DNA from: Maricaulis maris
GTDB taxonomy: Bacteria; Pseudomonadota; Alphaproteobacteria; Caulobacterales; Maricaulaceae
Length of the DNA: 64,000 bases
Direction: 5' to 3'
Assembly (NCBI RefSeq): GCF_003634045.1
Contig: NZ_RBIM01000002.1
Span: forward strand, 310,001 to 374,000
The position numbers were made by a program, and so were the translations under genes. The first letter of the stretch is position 1, and each line of letters begins with the position of its first letter. The notes under the pieces were generated by a model. The model searched no databases. It was given only the letters and a program-made list of their open reading frames with translations, and was not told where the DNA came from. Shown piece by piece: positions 49,071-58,958 of this stretch.

Positions 49071-50474
49071 ATGTCAGACGCAATTCTCAAAAAGCTCAAA
49101 GACGAAGACATCAAATATGTCGATCTGCGCTTCACCGACCCGCGCGGCAAGCTGCAGCACGTCACGTTCGACCGCTCGGAGGTCAATGAGGACTTCTTCG
49201 AAGACGGCATCATGTTTGACGGCTCTTCGATCGCCGGCTGGAAGGCCATCAACGAGTCCGACATGGTTCTCAAGCCGGACGCCAGCTATTGCGAAGTCGA
49301 CCCCTTCTATCAGCAACCAACCGCGGTCATCATCGCCGACATTCTGGAGCCCGGAACCGGCGAAGCCTATAATCGCGACCCGCGCACAACAGCCAAGAAG
49401 GCCGAGGCCTTCCTGAAAGCGTCCGGCGTCGGCGACACCGCCTATTTCGGTCCCGAAGCCGAATTCTTCGTGTTCGACGATGTCCGCTACTCCACGAGTC
49501 AGCAGGACACCGGCTACAAGCTCGACAGCGAAGAAATGCCGCACAACACCGGTTCGAAGTTCGAAGGCGGCAATATGGGGCACCGCCCGGGTCCTAAGGG
49601 CGGCTATTTCCCGGTCAATCCGATCGATAGCGGTCAGGACATGCGCACCGAGATGCTGACCGTGCTCGAAGAACTCGGCCTGCATCCGGAAAAGCATCAC
49701 CATGAAGTGGCACCGGCCCAGCACGAGCTCGGCATGAAGTTTTCGTCGCTGACAACCATGGCCGACCGCATGCAGCTGTATAAATACACCGTGCACATGG
49801 TCGCCCACGCCTATGGCAAGACCGCGACCTTCATGCCCAAGCCGGTCTGGAACGACAATGGCACGGGCATGCACGTCCACCAGTCGATCTGGAAAGACGG
49901 CAAACCGATGTTCGCCGGCGACCGCTATGCCGATCTGTCGGAGACCTGCCTGCACTATATCGGTGGCGTCATCAAACACGCCCGTGCGATCAACGCCTTC
50001 GCCAACGCATCGACCAATTCCTACAAGCGCCTGGTGCCGGGCTTTGAGGCGCCGGTCCTGCTGGCCTACTCGGCCCGCAACCGGTCGGCATCAATCCGCA
50101 TCCCCTGGGTCGGCTCGCCGAACGCCAAGCGTCTGGAAACCCGTTTCCCGGACCCGGCCGGCAATCCCTACCTGACCTTCGCCGCCCTCCTGATGGCCGG
50201 CCTCGACGGGATCGAGAACCGCATTGATCCGGGCGATCCGATGGACAAGGACCTCTACGACCTGCCGCCGGAAGAACTCAAGGACATCCCGACGGTTTGC
50301 CGGTCACTGCGCGAAGCCTTGGAATCGCTGGACGCCGACCGCGGCTTCCTCAAGAAGGGCGGCGTCATGGATGACGACCAGATCGACGCCTATATCGACC
50401 TCAAGATGGAAGAGGTGCTGCGCTACGAGATGCACCCGCATCCGGTCGAGTTCGACATGTATTACTCCTGCTAA
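49071..50474 (+). CDS. glnA: Glutamine synthetase type I
   Basis: A 467-residue GSI-beta subunit of the dodecameric enzyme. Signatures: [34 protein letters not shown], the metal/ATP region [43 protein letters not shown], and the adenylylation site Tyr396 in [11 protein letters not shown]. Activity should therefore be tuned by GlnE as well as PII. A strong terminator follows. Confidence 0.97.
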   Translation: MSDAILKKLKDEDIKYVDLRFTDPRGKLQHVTFDRSEVNEDFFEDGIMFDGSSIAGWKAINESDMVLKPDASYCEVDPFYQQPTAVIIADILEPGTGEAYNRDPRTTAKKAEAFLKASGVGDTAYFGPEAEFFVFDDVRYSTSQQDTGYKLDSEEMPHNTGSKFEGGNMGHRPGPKGGYFPVNPIDSGQDMRTEMLTVLEELGLHPEKHHHEVAPAQHELGMKFSSLTTMADRMQLYKYTVHMVAHAYGKTATFMPKPVWNDNGTGMHVHQSIWKDGKPMFAGDRYADLSETCLHYIGGVIKHARAINAFANASTNSYKRLVPGFEAPVLLAYSARNRSASIRIPWVGSPNAKRLETRFPDPAGNPYLTFAALLMAGLDGIENRIDPGDPMDKDLYDLPPEELKDIPTVCRSLREALESLDADRGFLKKGGVMDDDQIDAYIDLKMEEVLRYEMHPHPVEFDMYYSC

Positions 50475-50509
50475 TTCAAGGAGTTTCGACCGAGTTGTGA
50501 TCAAAGACG

Positions 50510-50541
50510 GCGACCGGGCATCTGCCCGGTCGCTTTCTTTT
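50510..50541 (+). terminator. glnBA terminator
   Basis: GCGACCGGGC - ATCT - GCCCGGTCGC, a perfect 10-bp stem followed by TTTCTTTTG, 35 nt after the glnA stop. Confidence 0.9.
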
Positions 50542-50642
50542 GTGGCCAGCGCACCTGACACGGTCGACGAGCGCGCAGGCTTTCGCTACAAATCGTATCT
50601 CATTCGACCCAATCGTTTTGGGAAGTCCTGTCAGGAGTTCGT

Positions 50643-53600
50643 ATGCGTCGCCGTTTTTTGTTCGCCAGCGCCCTTGTATCGCTGACCGTTACAGCTCCTG
50701 CCGCTTTCGCAGACCGCGAGATTACCGATGAAGTGACGACACCGGTTGCGACATCAACCGCGGGCGATGGCGGTGTCGCCGACAACATCGTGATCAGTGC
50801 CAGCGGTCGCGTCACCGTTTCACCTGGTTCCACCGCAGTCACGATGGATAGTGACCACTCGATCACCAATAATGGGTCTATCCTGATCGACGGCGACGGC
50901 GATGACGGTGTCGGCGTCCATATTGTTGGCGGCTCAACAGGCGATCTTGTCCACAACGGCACGATCCAGGTCGTGCCCGAAACACGTGCGACGGACACTG
51001 ACGATCCGATTGACGGCCGCGTCGATGGCCCAAATGCCTATGGCTCCAACCGGGTTGCCATTCTCGTCGACGGGGCTGCGGTTTTCACCGGCGATATCAT
51101 CACAGCCAGCAGCAGCGGCATCACTGTCATCGGCAATGACAGTGCCGGCCTGCGCATTCTCACGGGAATCGACGGCAATCTTGACCTCAACGGCCTGATC
51201 CGTCTGACCGGCGACAATGGCCATGCGGTTGATGTCAGCGGCGATGTCTCGGGCAATGTGCTCGTTGACGGGACGGTGAGCGCGACTGGCGTCGGCAGTC
51301 ACGGCCTCGCCTTGATGGGTGACGTCGGTGGCGCCGTCCGCATCGGCGCGAGCATTTCAACCACCTCCTATCGGTTCTTGGGACACCCAAGCGACGAGTT
51401 AACCCCCCTCCTTGACGAATATGACACGGGGCTGAGCGGGTCCGCATTGGTGCTGAACGGCTCTGTTGCAGGTGGCGTTTACATCGCCGGTCCGAGTGAA
51501 ACCTTTCCGAACGAAGTTGCAGGAACGATCTCCGTTCGCACGTCGGCCCCGGCCGCCCATATTTTCGCCGACGCTAGCTCCGGCGACATTGTGCTCGGCG
51601 AAATCGTTCTTGAAGCCGTTGAGGATGATCCCGACACCCCTGATGTCGACGAGAGCATTCCCGCCCAAAGTCTCGGCTACGCATTCGTCAATCGCGGCAC
51701 GATCAACGCCCAGGGCGATCTTGACGGCGTGGATGCTTACGGCATGCGCGTCGAGGGGCTCGACGGCAATACGGTTACCTTCGAAGGCGGAATTGAGAAC
51801 GCCGACCGGCTGAACCTCACCGCATACGAAGCAACCGGGACGGGCGTCTTCCTCGGCAATGGCGCGATTGTTCCAACATTTGCCAACTCAGGCACCTTCC
51901 TTGTCGGCGTTAACGGCGTCGGCGGGGTTGCCCGCGGCGTCTACATTGATACCGGGGCTTCGGTTCCGAGCTTCATCAACACCGGCACACTGAGCGTCAA
52001 CGCCGTTTCCGGCGGCAGTGCCTACGCGCTGTTGGATCAATCCGGAACTTTGACCTCGGTCGAGAACACCGGCCTTATCCGCACGACCTACACCGCCCCC
52101 CCTGAAGGAACCGACCCGGTCCCGTATGAAACAGTGGCCATCGACCTGAGCGCGGGTTCACTCGGTGCCGTCGTGCGCCAATACCTGCACGCTGAGGCCG
52201 AAGAGGATGCCGTCGTCAGCATCCTGGGTGATATTCGTCTCGGTTCGGGTGCCGATGAGCTGCGCGTGGAAACCGGTACGGTCACGGGCGATATCAGCTT
52301 CGGCGACGGCGCTGACCAGCTGATCCTGTCCGGCGATTCGGTTGTCGCCGGTGCCGTCACCGACAGTGATGGTGCGCTCGCGATAGAAATCGACGACGCA
52401 GAGCTGCAACTCACCGCCGACACGAACCTGTCGTTTACGACAGCCCGCTTCGGGGATGGTTCGGTGCTGCGGTTCCAGATCGACGATGCGACCAGCACTG
52501 CCGCCAGCATTCATGGCAGCGGCACGGTGACCTTCGAATCCGGATCGCGTGTTTCCGCGACCTTGTCGAACCTGATCGGCGACGGGGCGACTTTCGTGGT
52601 TCTGACCGCAGATAACCTCGTGATCGAGGAAACACTGGCGTCGCTGCAGGATACGGATGCACCATGGCTGTATGAATCCAGCCTGCAATTCGATCCGACA
52701 GACGACAATGCCCTTATCCTGACATTGCGCCGCCGAACCGCTGAAGAGCTGGGAATGAATGCCAACCAGGGCGCCGCCTACTCGGCCGCACTTGAAGGCT
52801 GGCAGTCCAATGCAGAGCTCGGCCAGGCCATTGCCTCGCTGATGACGCAGGACGAGTTTTTCTCGGCCTATGACCAGCTTCTGCCGGAGTATTCCGCCAG
52901 TGCCATCCAGTTTGCCCTGGCCGCCAATGACAGTGCCGTCGGTGCCTTGGCCAACAGACTTGAGGCCGTCCGCCGCAGCCCGGAAGAAAGCGGCGGCCTT
53001 TGGGTCCAGGAATTCGGCTATTTCGCGGACCGGGCCGGCAGCGCATTCGGTCCGGGTTATCGCGGTCACGGAATCGGTATCGCCGCCGGTTTCGACCGTC
53101 CGTTCGGTCCTTTCTACGCGGTTGGCGTCAATGTCGTCGGCGCCGCCAGCGAAGTCTCCGAGGTTGACGGCGTCGATGACCCGATGAGCGCGATGACGGC
53201 ACAGATCGGCACCTATGCCGGCGCGCGCATGGACATGTTCGATGTCGATCTCTACGCATCGGTCGGATACGACAGTTTTGAACATAATCGCCGGGTTTTG
53301 ATCGGCGCCTTCGACGCGTCACCCAGTGCCGACTGGACCGGCTGGCACACATCGGCCTCTGCCCGCATTGCACGGGACATCGCGGTCACTGAACGTTGGT
53401 ATGTTCGCCCGGCCTTCTCGGTCGACTATCTTCGCCTCAGCGAAAGCTCCTATGTCGAAACAGGCGGCGGTGTCGGCGTTGACCTGTCAGTCGGTGACCG
53501 GGAAACAACCAGTTTTTCAGGTACTGGCCTGTTGACGCTCGGCGCCCGCTTCTCAAGCACCAACAGCTGGTGGTCGCCAACCGTTCGGGTCGGCTTCCGC

Positions 53601-53822
53601 AACGAGTTCGCCGACTCCGACTCCGAAACCACGGCGAGCTTTGCCGATTTCGACGATACCTTCACCCTGCGCTCGCAATCGATGCCGGGCACCGGTGCCA
53701 TTTTCGGCTTCGGTATCGCCGCCGGATCCGGGTATTCGACCTTCTCCTTCGACTATGACGCCGATGTCCGTGAGGACTTCATTCGCCATACAGCACGTCT
53801 GGTCATGCGCATGGTCTTCTGA
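50643..53822 (+). CDS. Autotransporter with C-terminal outer-membrane beta-barrel
   Basis: A 1059-residue type Va secretion protein. A signal peptide (MRRRFLFASALVSLTVTAPA, cleaved near AFA|D at residue 23) is followed by a passenger of about 680 residues built of short beta-strand units rich in Gly, Asp, Val and Thr (GNLDLNGLIRLTGDNG, VDVSGDVSGNVLVDGTVSATG, NTGTLSVNA), a likely beta-helix. From about residue 784 (GLWVQEFGYF) comes the autotransporter barrel, ending in aromatic Phe as needed for BAM insertion. No protease triad is visible in the passenger; an adhesin-like role is a guess. Confidence 0.88.
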   Translation: MRRRFLFASALVSLTVTAPAAFADREITDEVTTPVATSTAGDGGVADNIVISASGRVTVSPGSTAVTMDSDHSITNNGSILIDGDGDDGVGVHIVGGSTGDLVHNGTIQVVPETRATDTDDPIDGRVDGPNAYGSNRVAILVDGAAVFTGDIITASSSGITVIGNDSAGLRILTGIDGNLDLNGLIRLTGDNGHAVDVSGDVSGNVLVDGTVSATGVGSHGLALMGDVGGAVRIGASISTTSYRFLGHPSDELTPLLDEYDTGLSGSALVLNGSVAGGVYIAGPSETFPNEVAGTISVRTSAPAAHIFADASSGDIVLGEIVLEAVEDDPDTPDVDESIPAQSLGYAFVNRGTINAQGDLDGVDAYGMRVEGLDGNTVTFEGGIENADRLNLTAYEATGTGVFLGNGAIVPTFANSGTFLVGVNGVGGVARGVYIDTGASVPSFINTGTLSVNAVSGGSAYALLDQSGTLTSVENTGLIRTTYTAPPEGTDPVPYETVAIDLSAGSLGAVVRQYLHAEAEEDAVVSILGDIRLGSGADELRVETGTVTGDISFGDGADQLILSGDSVVAGAVTDSDGALAIEIDDAELQLTADTNLSFTTARFGDGSVLRFQIDDATSTAASIHGSGTVTFESGSRVSATLSNLIGDGATFVVLTADNLVIEETLASLQDTDAPWLYESSLQFDPTDDNALILTLRRRTAEELGMNANQGAAYSAALEGWQSNAELGQAIASLMTQDEFFSAYDQLLPEYSASAIQFALAANDSAVGALANRLEAVRRSPEESGGLWVQEFGYFADRAGSAFGPGYRGHGIGIAAGFDRPFGPFYAVGVNVVGAASEVSEVDGVDDPMSAMTAQIGTYAGARMDMFDVDLYASVGYDSFEHNRRVLIGAFDASPSADWTGWHTSASARIARDIAVTERWYVRPAFSVDYLRLSESSYVETGGGVGVDLSVGDRETTSFSGTGLLTLGARFSSTNSWWSPTVRVGFRNEFADSDSETTASFADFDDTFTLRSQSMPGTGAIFGFGIAAGSGYSTFSFDYDADVREDFIRHTARLVMRMVF

Positions 53823-53845
53823 CCCCGGGCGTCGCGTCGCAATTG

Positions 53846-53877
53846 AAAAGCCCGGCTGTCATCAGCCGGGCTTTTTT
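53846..53877 (+). terminator. Autotransporter terminator
   Basis: AAAAGCCCGGCTG - TCAT - CAGCCGGGCTTTT, a perfect 13-bp stem with TTTTTT on the 3' side, 23 nt after the stop at 53822. Confidence 0.92.
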
Positions 53878-53985
53878 GTGGAACACCCTGAAACCCCGCC
53901 TCGATGACTGCATACACTGGCTGCCCGCCCGCGATCCGCTGCGTAGAATTTCCCGTCTGACGCCCGACTCGTGCAAAGTGAAATC

Positions 53986-56004
53986 ATGCCGAACCAAAGC
54001 TCCGATTCCGACCTGTTTTCCGGCGCCCCCGCGCCGACCCCGTCCAAAGCACCGGCGCCCGGCTATTCCGCGGCGCATATCGAGGTGCTTGAAGGCCTGG
54101 AAGCCGTCCGGCGGCGGCCCGGCATGTATATCGGCGGCACGGATGAGCGCGCCTATCACCACCTGTTCGCGGAAATTCTCGACAACTCGATGGACGAGGC
54201 CGTCGCCGGCTGGGCCGACCGCATCGAGGTCGCGGTCGATGAAGACGGCCATATCACCGTCACCGACAATGGCCGCGGCATCCCGGTCGACCCGCACCCG
54301 AAATATCCCGACAAATCAGCCCTCGAAGTCGTGCTGACCGTGCTGCACGCCGGCGGCAAGTTTTCCGACAGCGCCTACAAGACATCCGGCGGCCTGCACG
54401 GCGTCGGCATTTCCGTCGTGAACGCCCTCTCCGAAGTGCTTGAAGTCGAGGTTGCGCGCGAGAAAACCCTGTGGACCCAGTCCTATTCGCGTGGCCTTCC
54501 ACTGGGACCGTTGGTCAAGGTGGGACCGGCACCGAACCGGCGCGGAACAAAGCTGCGCTTCCTGCCAGATACCCAGATTTTCGGCGACAAGATGTCGGTC
54601 AAACCGGCCCGTATCTACGCCATGGCCAGGTCAAAGGCGTTCCTGCGCCGCGGCGTCAAGATTCAGTGGCGTTGCGCGCCAAGCCTGGTCGAAGGCACCG
54701 ACATACCGGCCGATGACATCCTCTGCTTCCCGGGCGGCTTGGCGGACCGCATGGCCGAGATGGCCGCCAAGCGCGCCCTCGTCACCGCAGAAGGCTTTAC
54801 CGGGCGCGTGGAACGCGAAGACGGTGGTGGTGGCGTTGAATGGGCGGTCACCTGGTCGGCCAATGGCTATGGCGGCGATGCCGACGGCTTTTGCCAGTCC
54901 TACTGCAACACGGTCCCGACACCACAAGGCGGCACGCATGAGCAAGGCCTGCGGGGTGCGCTCTCCAAGGGTTTGCGCGCCTATGCCGAGCACACACATG
55001 CCAAGAAAGCGGCCCAGATCACCGCCGAAGATGTGATGGGTGGCGCCGGCGCTCTGGTCTCGGTTTTCATCGGCGATCCGGAATTCCAGGGGCAGACCAA
55101 GGAACGCCTGGCCACGCCGGAAGCCACCAAGCTGGTGGAAACGGCCGTCCGCGACCAGTTTGATCACTGGCTCGCCGCCTCGCCCAAGGAGGCTGCCAAA
55201 CTGGTCGAATTTGCGATCGAGCGCGCCGATGACCGGATGCGCCGACGCAAGGAAAAAAACGTCAAACGCCAGACCGCTTCGCGGCGCCTGCGCCTGCCTG
55301 GCAAGCTGGCAGATTGCTCCCGGGCTGACGCAGACGGGACCGAGCTTTTTCTGGTCGAGGGCGATTCCGCCGGCGGCTCGGCCAAACAGGCACGCTCGCG
55401 CCAGACCCAGGCCATCCTTCCGCTGCGCGGCAAAATCCTGAATGTCGCCTCGGCGACGGCCGACAAGATCTCCGCCAACCAGGAAATCAGCGATCTGCTT
55501 CTGGCGCTTGGTTGTCAGACCGGCAGCCGGTTCAAGCTCGAAGACCTGCGCTATGAGCGGGTCGTGATCATGACCGACGCCGATGTCGATGGCGCTCATA
55601 TCGCCGCCCTGTTGATCACCTTCTTCTACCGGTCGATGCCGGAACTGATCCATTCAGGGCGGCTCTTCCTGGCGCAGCCCCCACTCTACCGCCTGACGCA
55701 AGGCACCCACACGCTCTATGCCCGTGATGACGCCCATCGCGAACAATTGATCCGCGACGAGTTCAAACCCAACGGCAAGATAGATATCGGCCGCTTCAAG
55801 GGTCTTGGTGAGATGACGCCATCGCAGCTCAAACAGACCACCATGGATCCAGCGGTTCGCACCCTGGCTCGCGTGGTGATTGATGAAGACAACCTGCCGA
55901 CGCTTGAAGCCCTCGTTGAAACCCTGATGGGCAAGAAGCCGGAAGCGCGTTTCAAGTTCATCCAGGACAATGCCAGCTTTGTAACGGAAGAGTTGGACCT
56001 CTAG
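53986..56004 (+). CDS. parE: DNA topoisomerase IV subunit B
   Basis: A 672-residue GHKL ATPase subunit that decatenates chromosomes together with ParC. It has VLEGLEAVRRRPGMYIGG, the ATP site EILDNSMDEAVAGWAD and DNGRGIPVD, the TOPRIM motifs LFLVEGDSAGGSAKQARSR and MTDADVDGAHIAALL, and IGRFKGLGEMTPSQL. ParE rather than GyrB is suggested by length and N-terminal style. The ATG at 53986 is chosen; a GTG five codons upstream is possible. Confidence 0.92.
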   Translation: MPNQSSDSDLFSGAPAPTPSKAPAPGYSAAHIEVLEGLEAVRRRPGMYIGGTDERAYHHLFAEILDNSMDEAVAGWADRIEVAVDEDGHITVTDNGRGIPVDPHPKYPDKSALEVVLTVLHAGGKFSDSAYKTSGGLHGVGISVVNALSEVLEVEVAREKTLWTQSYSRGLPLGPLVKVGPAPNRRGTKLRFLPDTQIFGDKMSVKPARIYAMARSKAFLRRGVKIQWRCAPSLVEGTDIPADDILCFPGGLADRMAEMAAKRALVTAEGFTGRVEREDGGGGVEWAVTWSANGYGGDADGFCQSYCNTVPTPQGGTHEQGLRGALSKGLRAYAEHTHAKKAAQITAEDVMGGAGALVSVFIGDPEFQGQTKERLATPEATKLVETAVRDQFDHWLAASPKEAAKLVEFAIERADDRMRRRKEKNVKRQTASRRLRLPGKLADCSRADADGTELFLVEGDSAGGSAKQARSRQTQAILPLRGKILNVASATADKISANQEISDLLLALGCQTGSRFKLEDLRYERVVIMTDADVDGAHIAALLITFFYRSMPELIHSGRLFLAQPPLYRLTQGTHTLYARDDAHREQLIRDEFKPNGKIDIGRFKGLGEMTPSQLKQTTMDPAVRTLARVVIDEDNLPTLEALVETLMGKKPEARFKFIQDNASFVTEELDL

Positions 56005-56111
56005 CCGAACAGGTCATGGTCGCATGACAACACTGAGCGGCCAGTGGACAAGTGCGACCGGCGCGCTAGCCTCTCGGTCAACAAGTTGGCCAGAATCACG
56101 AGGGGACGCTC

Positions 56112-58724
56112 ATGACGCATCGACGCGCAATCCGGCAGGTATTGGCGGGAGGCTGCATCGCTGCAGCGGCCGCCAGCGGACTTTTTGCCTCGGCACAGGC
56201 TGAACCCATCGAATTCTTCCAGGTAGACGGCGTCAGCTATGATGCAGATGTTCCGGCTCCGGAAGACGTCATTGGTTGGGGTGTTGGCGAACGACCGGTG
56301 CGGCATGAGCAAATGGTTGCCTATCTGACGGAAGTCGCGAACGGCTCCGACCGGATTTCCGTCGAGACCATCGGCTATACCCATGAACGCCGCCCCATTC
56401 TCTTTTTCGTCGTCACCTCACCGGACAACCACGCCCGTATCGACGAAATCCGCGCCAATCACCTGGCCTCGCTCGAACCGGGCGCACCGACGAGCGACGG
56501 CCCCGCCATCCTGTGGTTGAACTACGGCGTGCACGGGGCCGAATCCGCCGGCATGGATGCGTCGATCCCGACACTTTATCACCTCGCCGCCGCGCAGGGT
56601 CCCGAGATCGAGGCAACCCTGGACAACAGCGTCGTCCTGATCACGGCCATCTTCAATCCGGATGGCCATTCGCGCCGGGTCAATCATGTCGAGACCTTCG
56701 GCGGCGAAGTGCGGACCACCGATCCCGCGCATGAACAGCACAATCTGTGGACCACCGCGCGCACCAACCACTATTGGTTCGACCTCAACCGGCAATGGCT
56801 GTTGCAGACGCAACCGGAATCCCGCGCCTGGCTGGAGCAATGGCATGCCTGGAAGCCCCAAGTCTCGGCCGACTTCCACGAGATGGGCACTGAAAGCACC
56901 TTCTATTTCCACCCGGGTGAGCCGCGCCGTCGCAATCCGCTGATCCCGGAACAGGCCCGCGAACTGACGCTCGGAATCGCCCAGCATCACATCGGCTTTC
57001 TCGACAGCGAGGCCCGCCTCTATACATCCGAGGAAGGGTTCGACAATTTCTATGTCGGAAAGGGATCGACCTACCCGCAGGTCAATGGCTCGCTCGGCAT
57101 CCTGTTCGAGATCGGCGCCGCACGGGGCGGCCTGATCGAGGCGGAACGCGGACTGGTCAGCCATGGTGACAATGTGCGCACCCATTTCCGCACCTCCTTG
57201 ACGACGATTGAGGGCGGTTTGGCGGCCCATGACGAAATCGCGGCCTATCAACGCGAATTCTTCGCCAATTCGATGGAAGCCGCAGGACGCGACCGGGATC
57301 GCGGTTTCATCTTCACCGCGGAGGGCGATCCGGCCCGGGCCAACATGTTTGTCGATTTGCTCAACCGGCACGATATCCGCGTCAATCGCCTGGCTCGGGA
57401 TGTGCGCAGCAATGGCCGAACCTGGCGCGCCGACGAAAGCTATGTGATCTCGCTGAACCAGCCGCAATACACGATGATCCGATCGCTCTTCGACCGCGTC
57501 ACCGAGTTCGAGGAAAACATCTTCTACGATGTGTCAGGCTGGACGCTGCCCCTCGCCTATGACCTCGACTACGCGCCGCTGGGTCGCGACTGGTCAGACG
57601 ATATTGTTGGCACCGAGGCCAGTGCGGCCGAGCTGGCGCAACCTGCGCCGCCGCGCTCGAATTATGGCTATGTCCTGCGCTGGTCCGACTATTATGCTCC
57701 GCGAGGCCTCTACCGCCTGCTGGACGCTGACATCCGGGTCCGCGTTGCCACCGAGTCCGCCACTATCGCAACCCATCTCGGCGCTACCGAATTCGGCCCC
57801 GGAGCGGTCTTCGTGCCACTGGTCGGTCAGGACACGGATCGCGACACCATCCACGAACTGGTCGCCTCGATCGCCCGGGAAGACGGCGTCGCCGTCCATG
57901 CCGTGACCTCGGGATCAACCGCCGGTGGGTCGCCCGACCTTGGCGATGGCAACGGATTTCGGGCCGTACGGCGTCCCGAAGTCCTGGTCCTGTTTGATGA
58001 CGGGCTCACCAGCTATGATGTTGGCGAAGTCTGGCACCAGCTTGACCATCGGATGCACATCCCGGTCACCTTGCGGCGCAAGAATGATCTCGGCGGGCTG
58101 GACTGGTCCCGCTATACGCATCTGGTGATCGTCGGCGGCGGCAATACCGACTTGTCAGCCCGGTCCGCGGACCGGGTCGGTCAGTGGATCCGCGAGGATG
58201 GCGGCGTGTTGATTACCATGCGACAGGCCTCCCGCATGGCACAGTCGGTCTTCTTCGACATGGAAGCCGAGGAAGACGACGAAGACGCCTCCGACAACAG
58301 GACTCCGGACCGGCGCAATTATTCCGAACTGGGTGTCGATGACGCCGAGCATGTCATCGGCGGTGCCATATTCCAGACCGATCTCGACCCGTCCAACCCG
58401 ATCGGATTCGGATATTCGGACCGCGTGTTGCCAGTCCATCGCAACACGACGTTCACGCTGCAGCGACCGGACGACAACCCGTTTGCGGTGGTCGCCCAAT
58501 ATGCCGACGAGCCGCTTCTGTCGGGCTATGCCTCCCCGCGTCGGCGTGACGAGATCGCCGGCACACCTGCCATCATTGCCCAGCGCCTGGGGCGCGGGAC
58601 CGTGGTGATGTTTGCCGACAATCCGACCTTCCGGGCCACTTTCCGCGGCACCGAACGGGCCTTCATGAATGCCATTTTCTTCGGCACCCTGATCGACCGA
58701 CCCTACGGCGACTACGAAGACTGA
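56112..58724 (+). CDS. Exported M14 family zinc carboxypeptidase-like protein
   Basis: An 870-residue protein with a signal peptide ending near ASAQA|E (residue 30). The zinc site fits M14 peptidases: HGAES (His and Glu ligands, about residue 139), the DLNRQW segment and DFHEMG with the third His, and the later FEIGAARGG for the catalytic Glu. A long C-terminal part of about 450 residues includes a glutamine-amidotransferase-like stretch (VLVLFDDGLTSYDVGEVWHQLD, VIVGGGNTDLS). It likely trims peptides in the periplasm. Separate transcription unit from the amidohydrolases. Confidence 0.87.
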   Translation: MTHRRAIRQVLAGGCIAAAAASGLFASAQAEPIEFFQVDGVSYDADVPAPEDVIGWGVGERPVRHEQMVAYLTEVANGSDRISVETIGYTHERRPILFFVVTSPDNHARIDEIRANHLASLEPGAPTSDGPAILWLNYGVHGAESAGMDASIPTLYHLAAAQGPEIEATLDNSVVLITAIFNPDGHSRRVNHVETFGGEVRTTDPAHEQHNLWTTARTNHYWFDLNRQWLLQTQPESRAWLEQWHAWKPQVSADFHEMGTESTFYFHPGEPRRRNPLIPEQARELTLGIAQHHIGFLDSEARLYTSEEGFDNFYVGKGSTYPQVNGSLGILFEIGAARGGLIEAERGLVSHGDNVRTHFRTSLTTIEGGLAAHDEIAAYQREFFANSMEAAGRDRDRGFIFTAEGDPARANMFVDLLNRHDIRVNRLARDVRSNGRTWRADESYVISLNQPQYTMIRSLFDRVTEFEENIFYDVSGWTLPLAYDLDYAPLGRDWSDDIVGTEASAAELAQPAPPRSNYGYVLRWSDYYAPRGLYRLLDADIRVRVATESATIATHLGATEFGPGAVFVPLVGQDTDRDTIHELVASIAREDGVAVHAVTSGSTAGGSPDLGDGNGFRAVRRPEVLVLFDDGLTSYDVGEVWHQLDHRMHIPVTLRRKNDLGGLDWSRYTHLVIVGGGNTDLSARSADRVGQWIREDGGVLITMRQASRMAQSVFFDMEAEEDDEDASDNRTPDRRNYSELGVDDAEHVIGGAIFQTDLDPSNPIGFGYSDRVLPVHRNTTFTLQRPDDNPFAVVAQYADEPLLSGYASPRRRDEIAGTPAIIAQRLGRGTVVMFADNPTFRATFRGTERAFMNAIFFGTLIDRPYGDYED

Positions 58725-58729
58725 AAACA

Positions 58730-58761
58730 AGCAGGCGCCTGCCCGCGGGCAGGCGCCTGCT
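58730..58761. terminator. 32-bp perfect palindrome after the peptidase gene
   Basis: AGCAGGCGCCTGCCCG and its exact reverse complement form a 32-bp perfect palindrome five bases after the TGA. As RNA it makes a very stable hairpin; the following bases (ATCTAAAAC) are not a T tract, so termination on the plus strand would be imperfect, while the minus strand has TTGTTTTC. Confidence 0.55.
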
Positions 58762-58958
58762 ATCTAAAACTGTATTGATACCGGAAATTACCAAAAGAAA
58801 TTGGAGTGTTCCGCAACCGCGCGCGGACCATCTCCCTGAAAATCCACAAATCTTTGCTTAATCGGTATGATCGGGGTTTGACGACGGCATGCTGAAGGCG
58901 TTCAATCCCGACATCTCGCCCGGCCCTGTCAGCCTGGGCGCAATGTGGGGAATAGCGA

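Noticed and set aside
58725-58958. Riboswitch or small RNA in the 234 bp before the amidohydrolase pair
   Set aside because: Apart from the palindrome at 58730 and a TATGAT -10-like element at 58866 no structured, conserved-looking element could be recognised.
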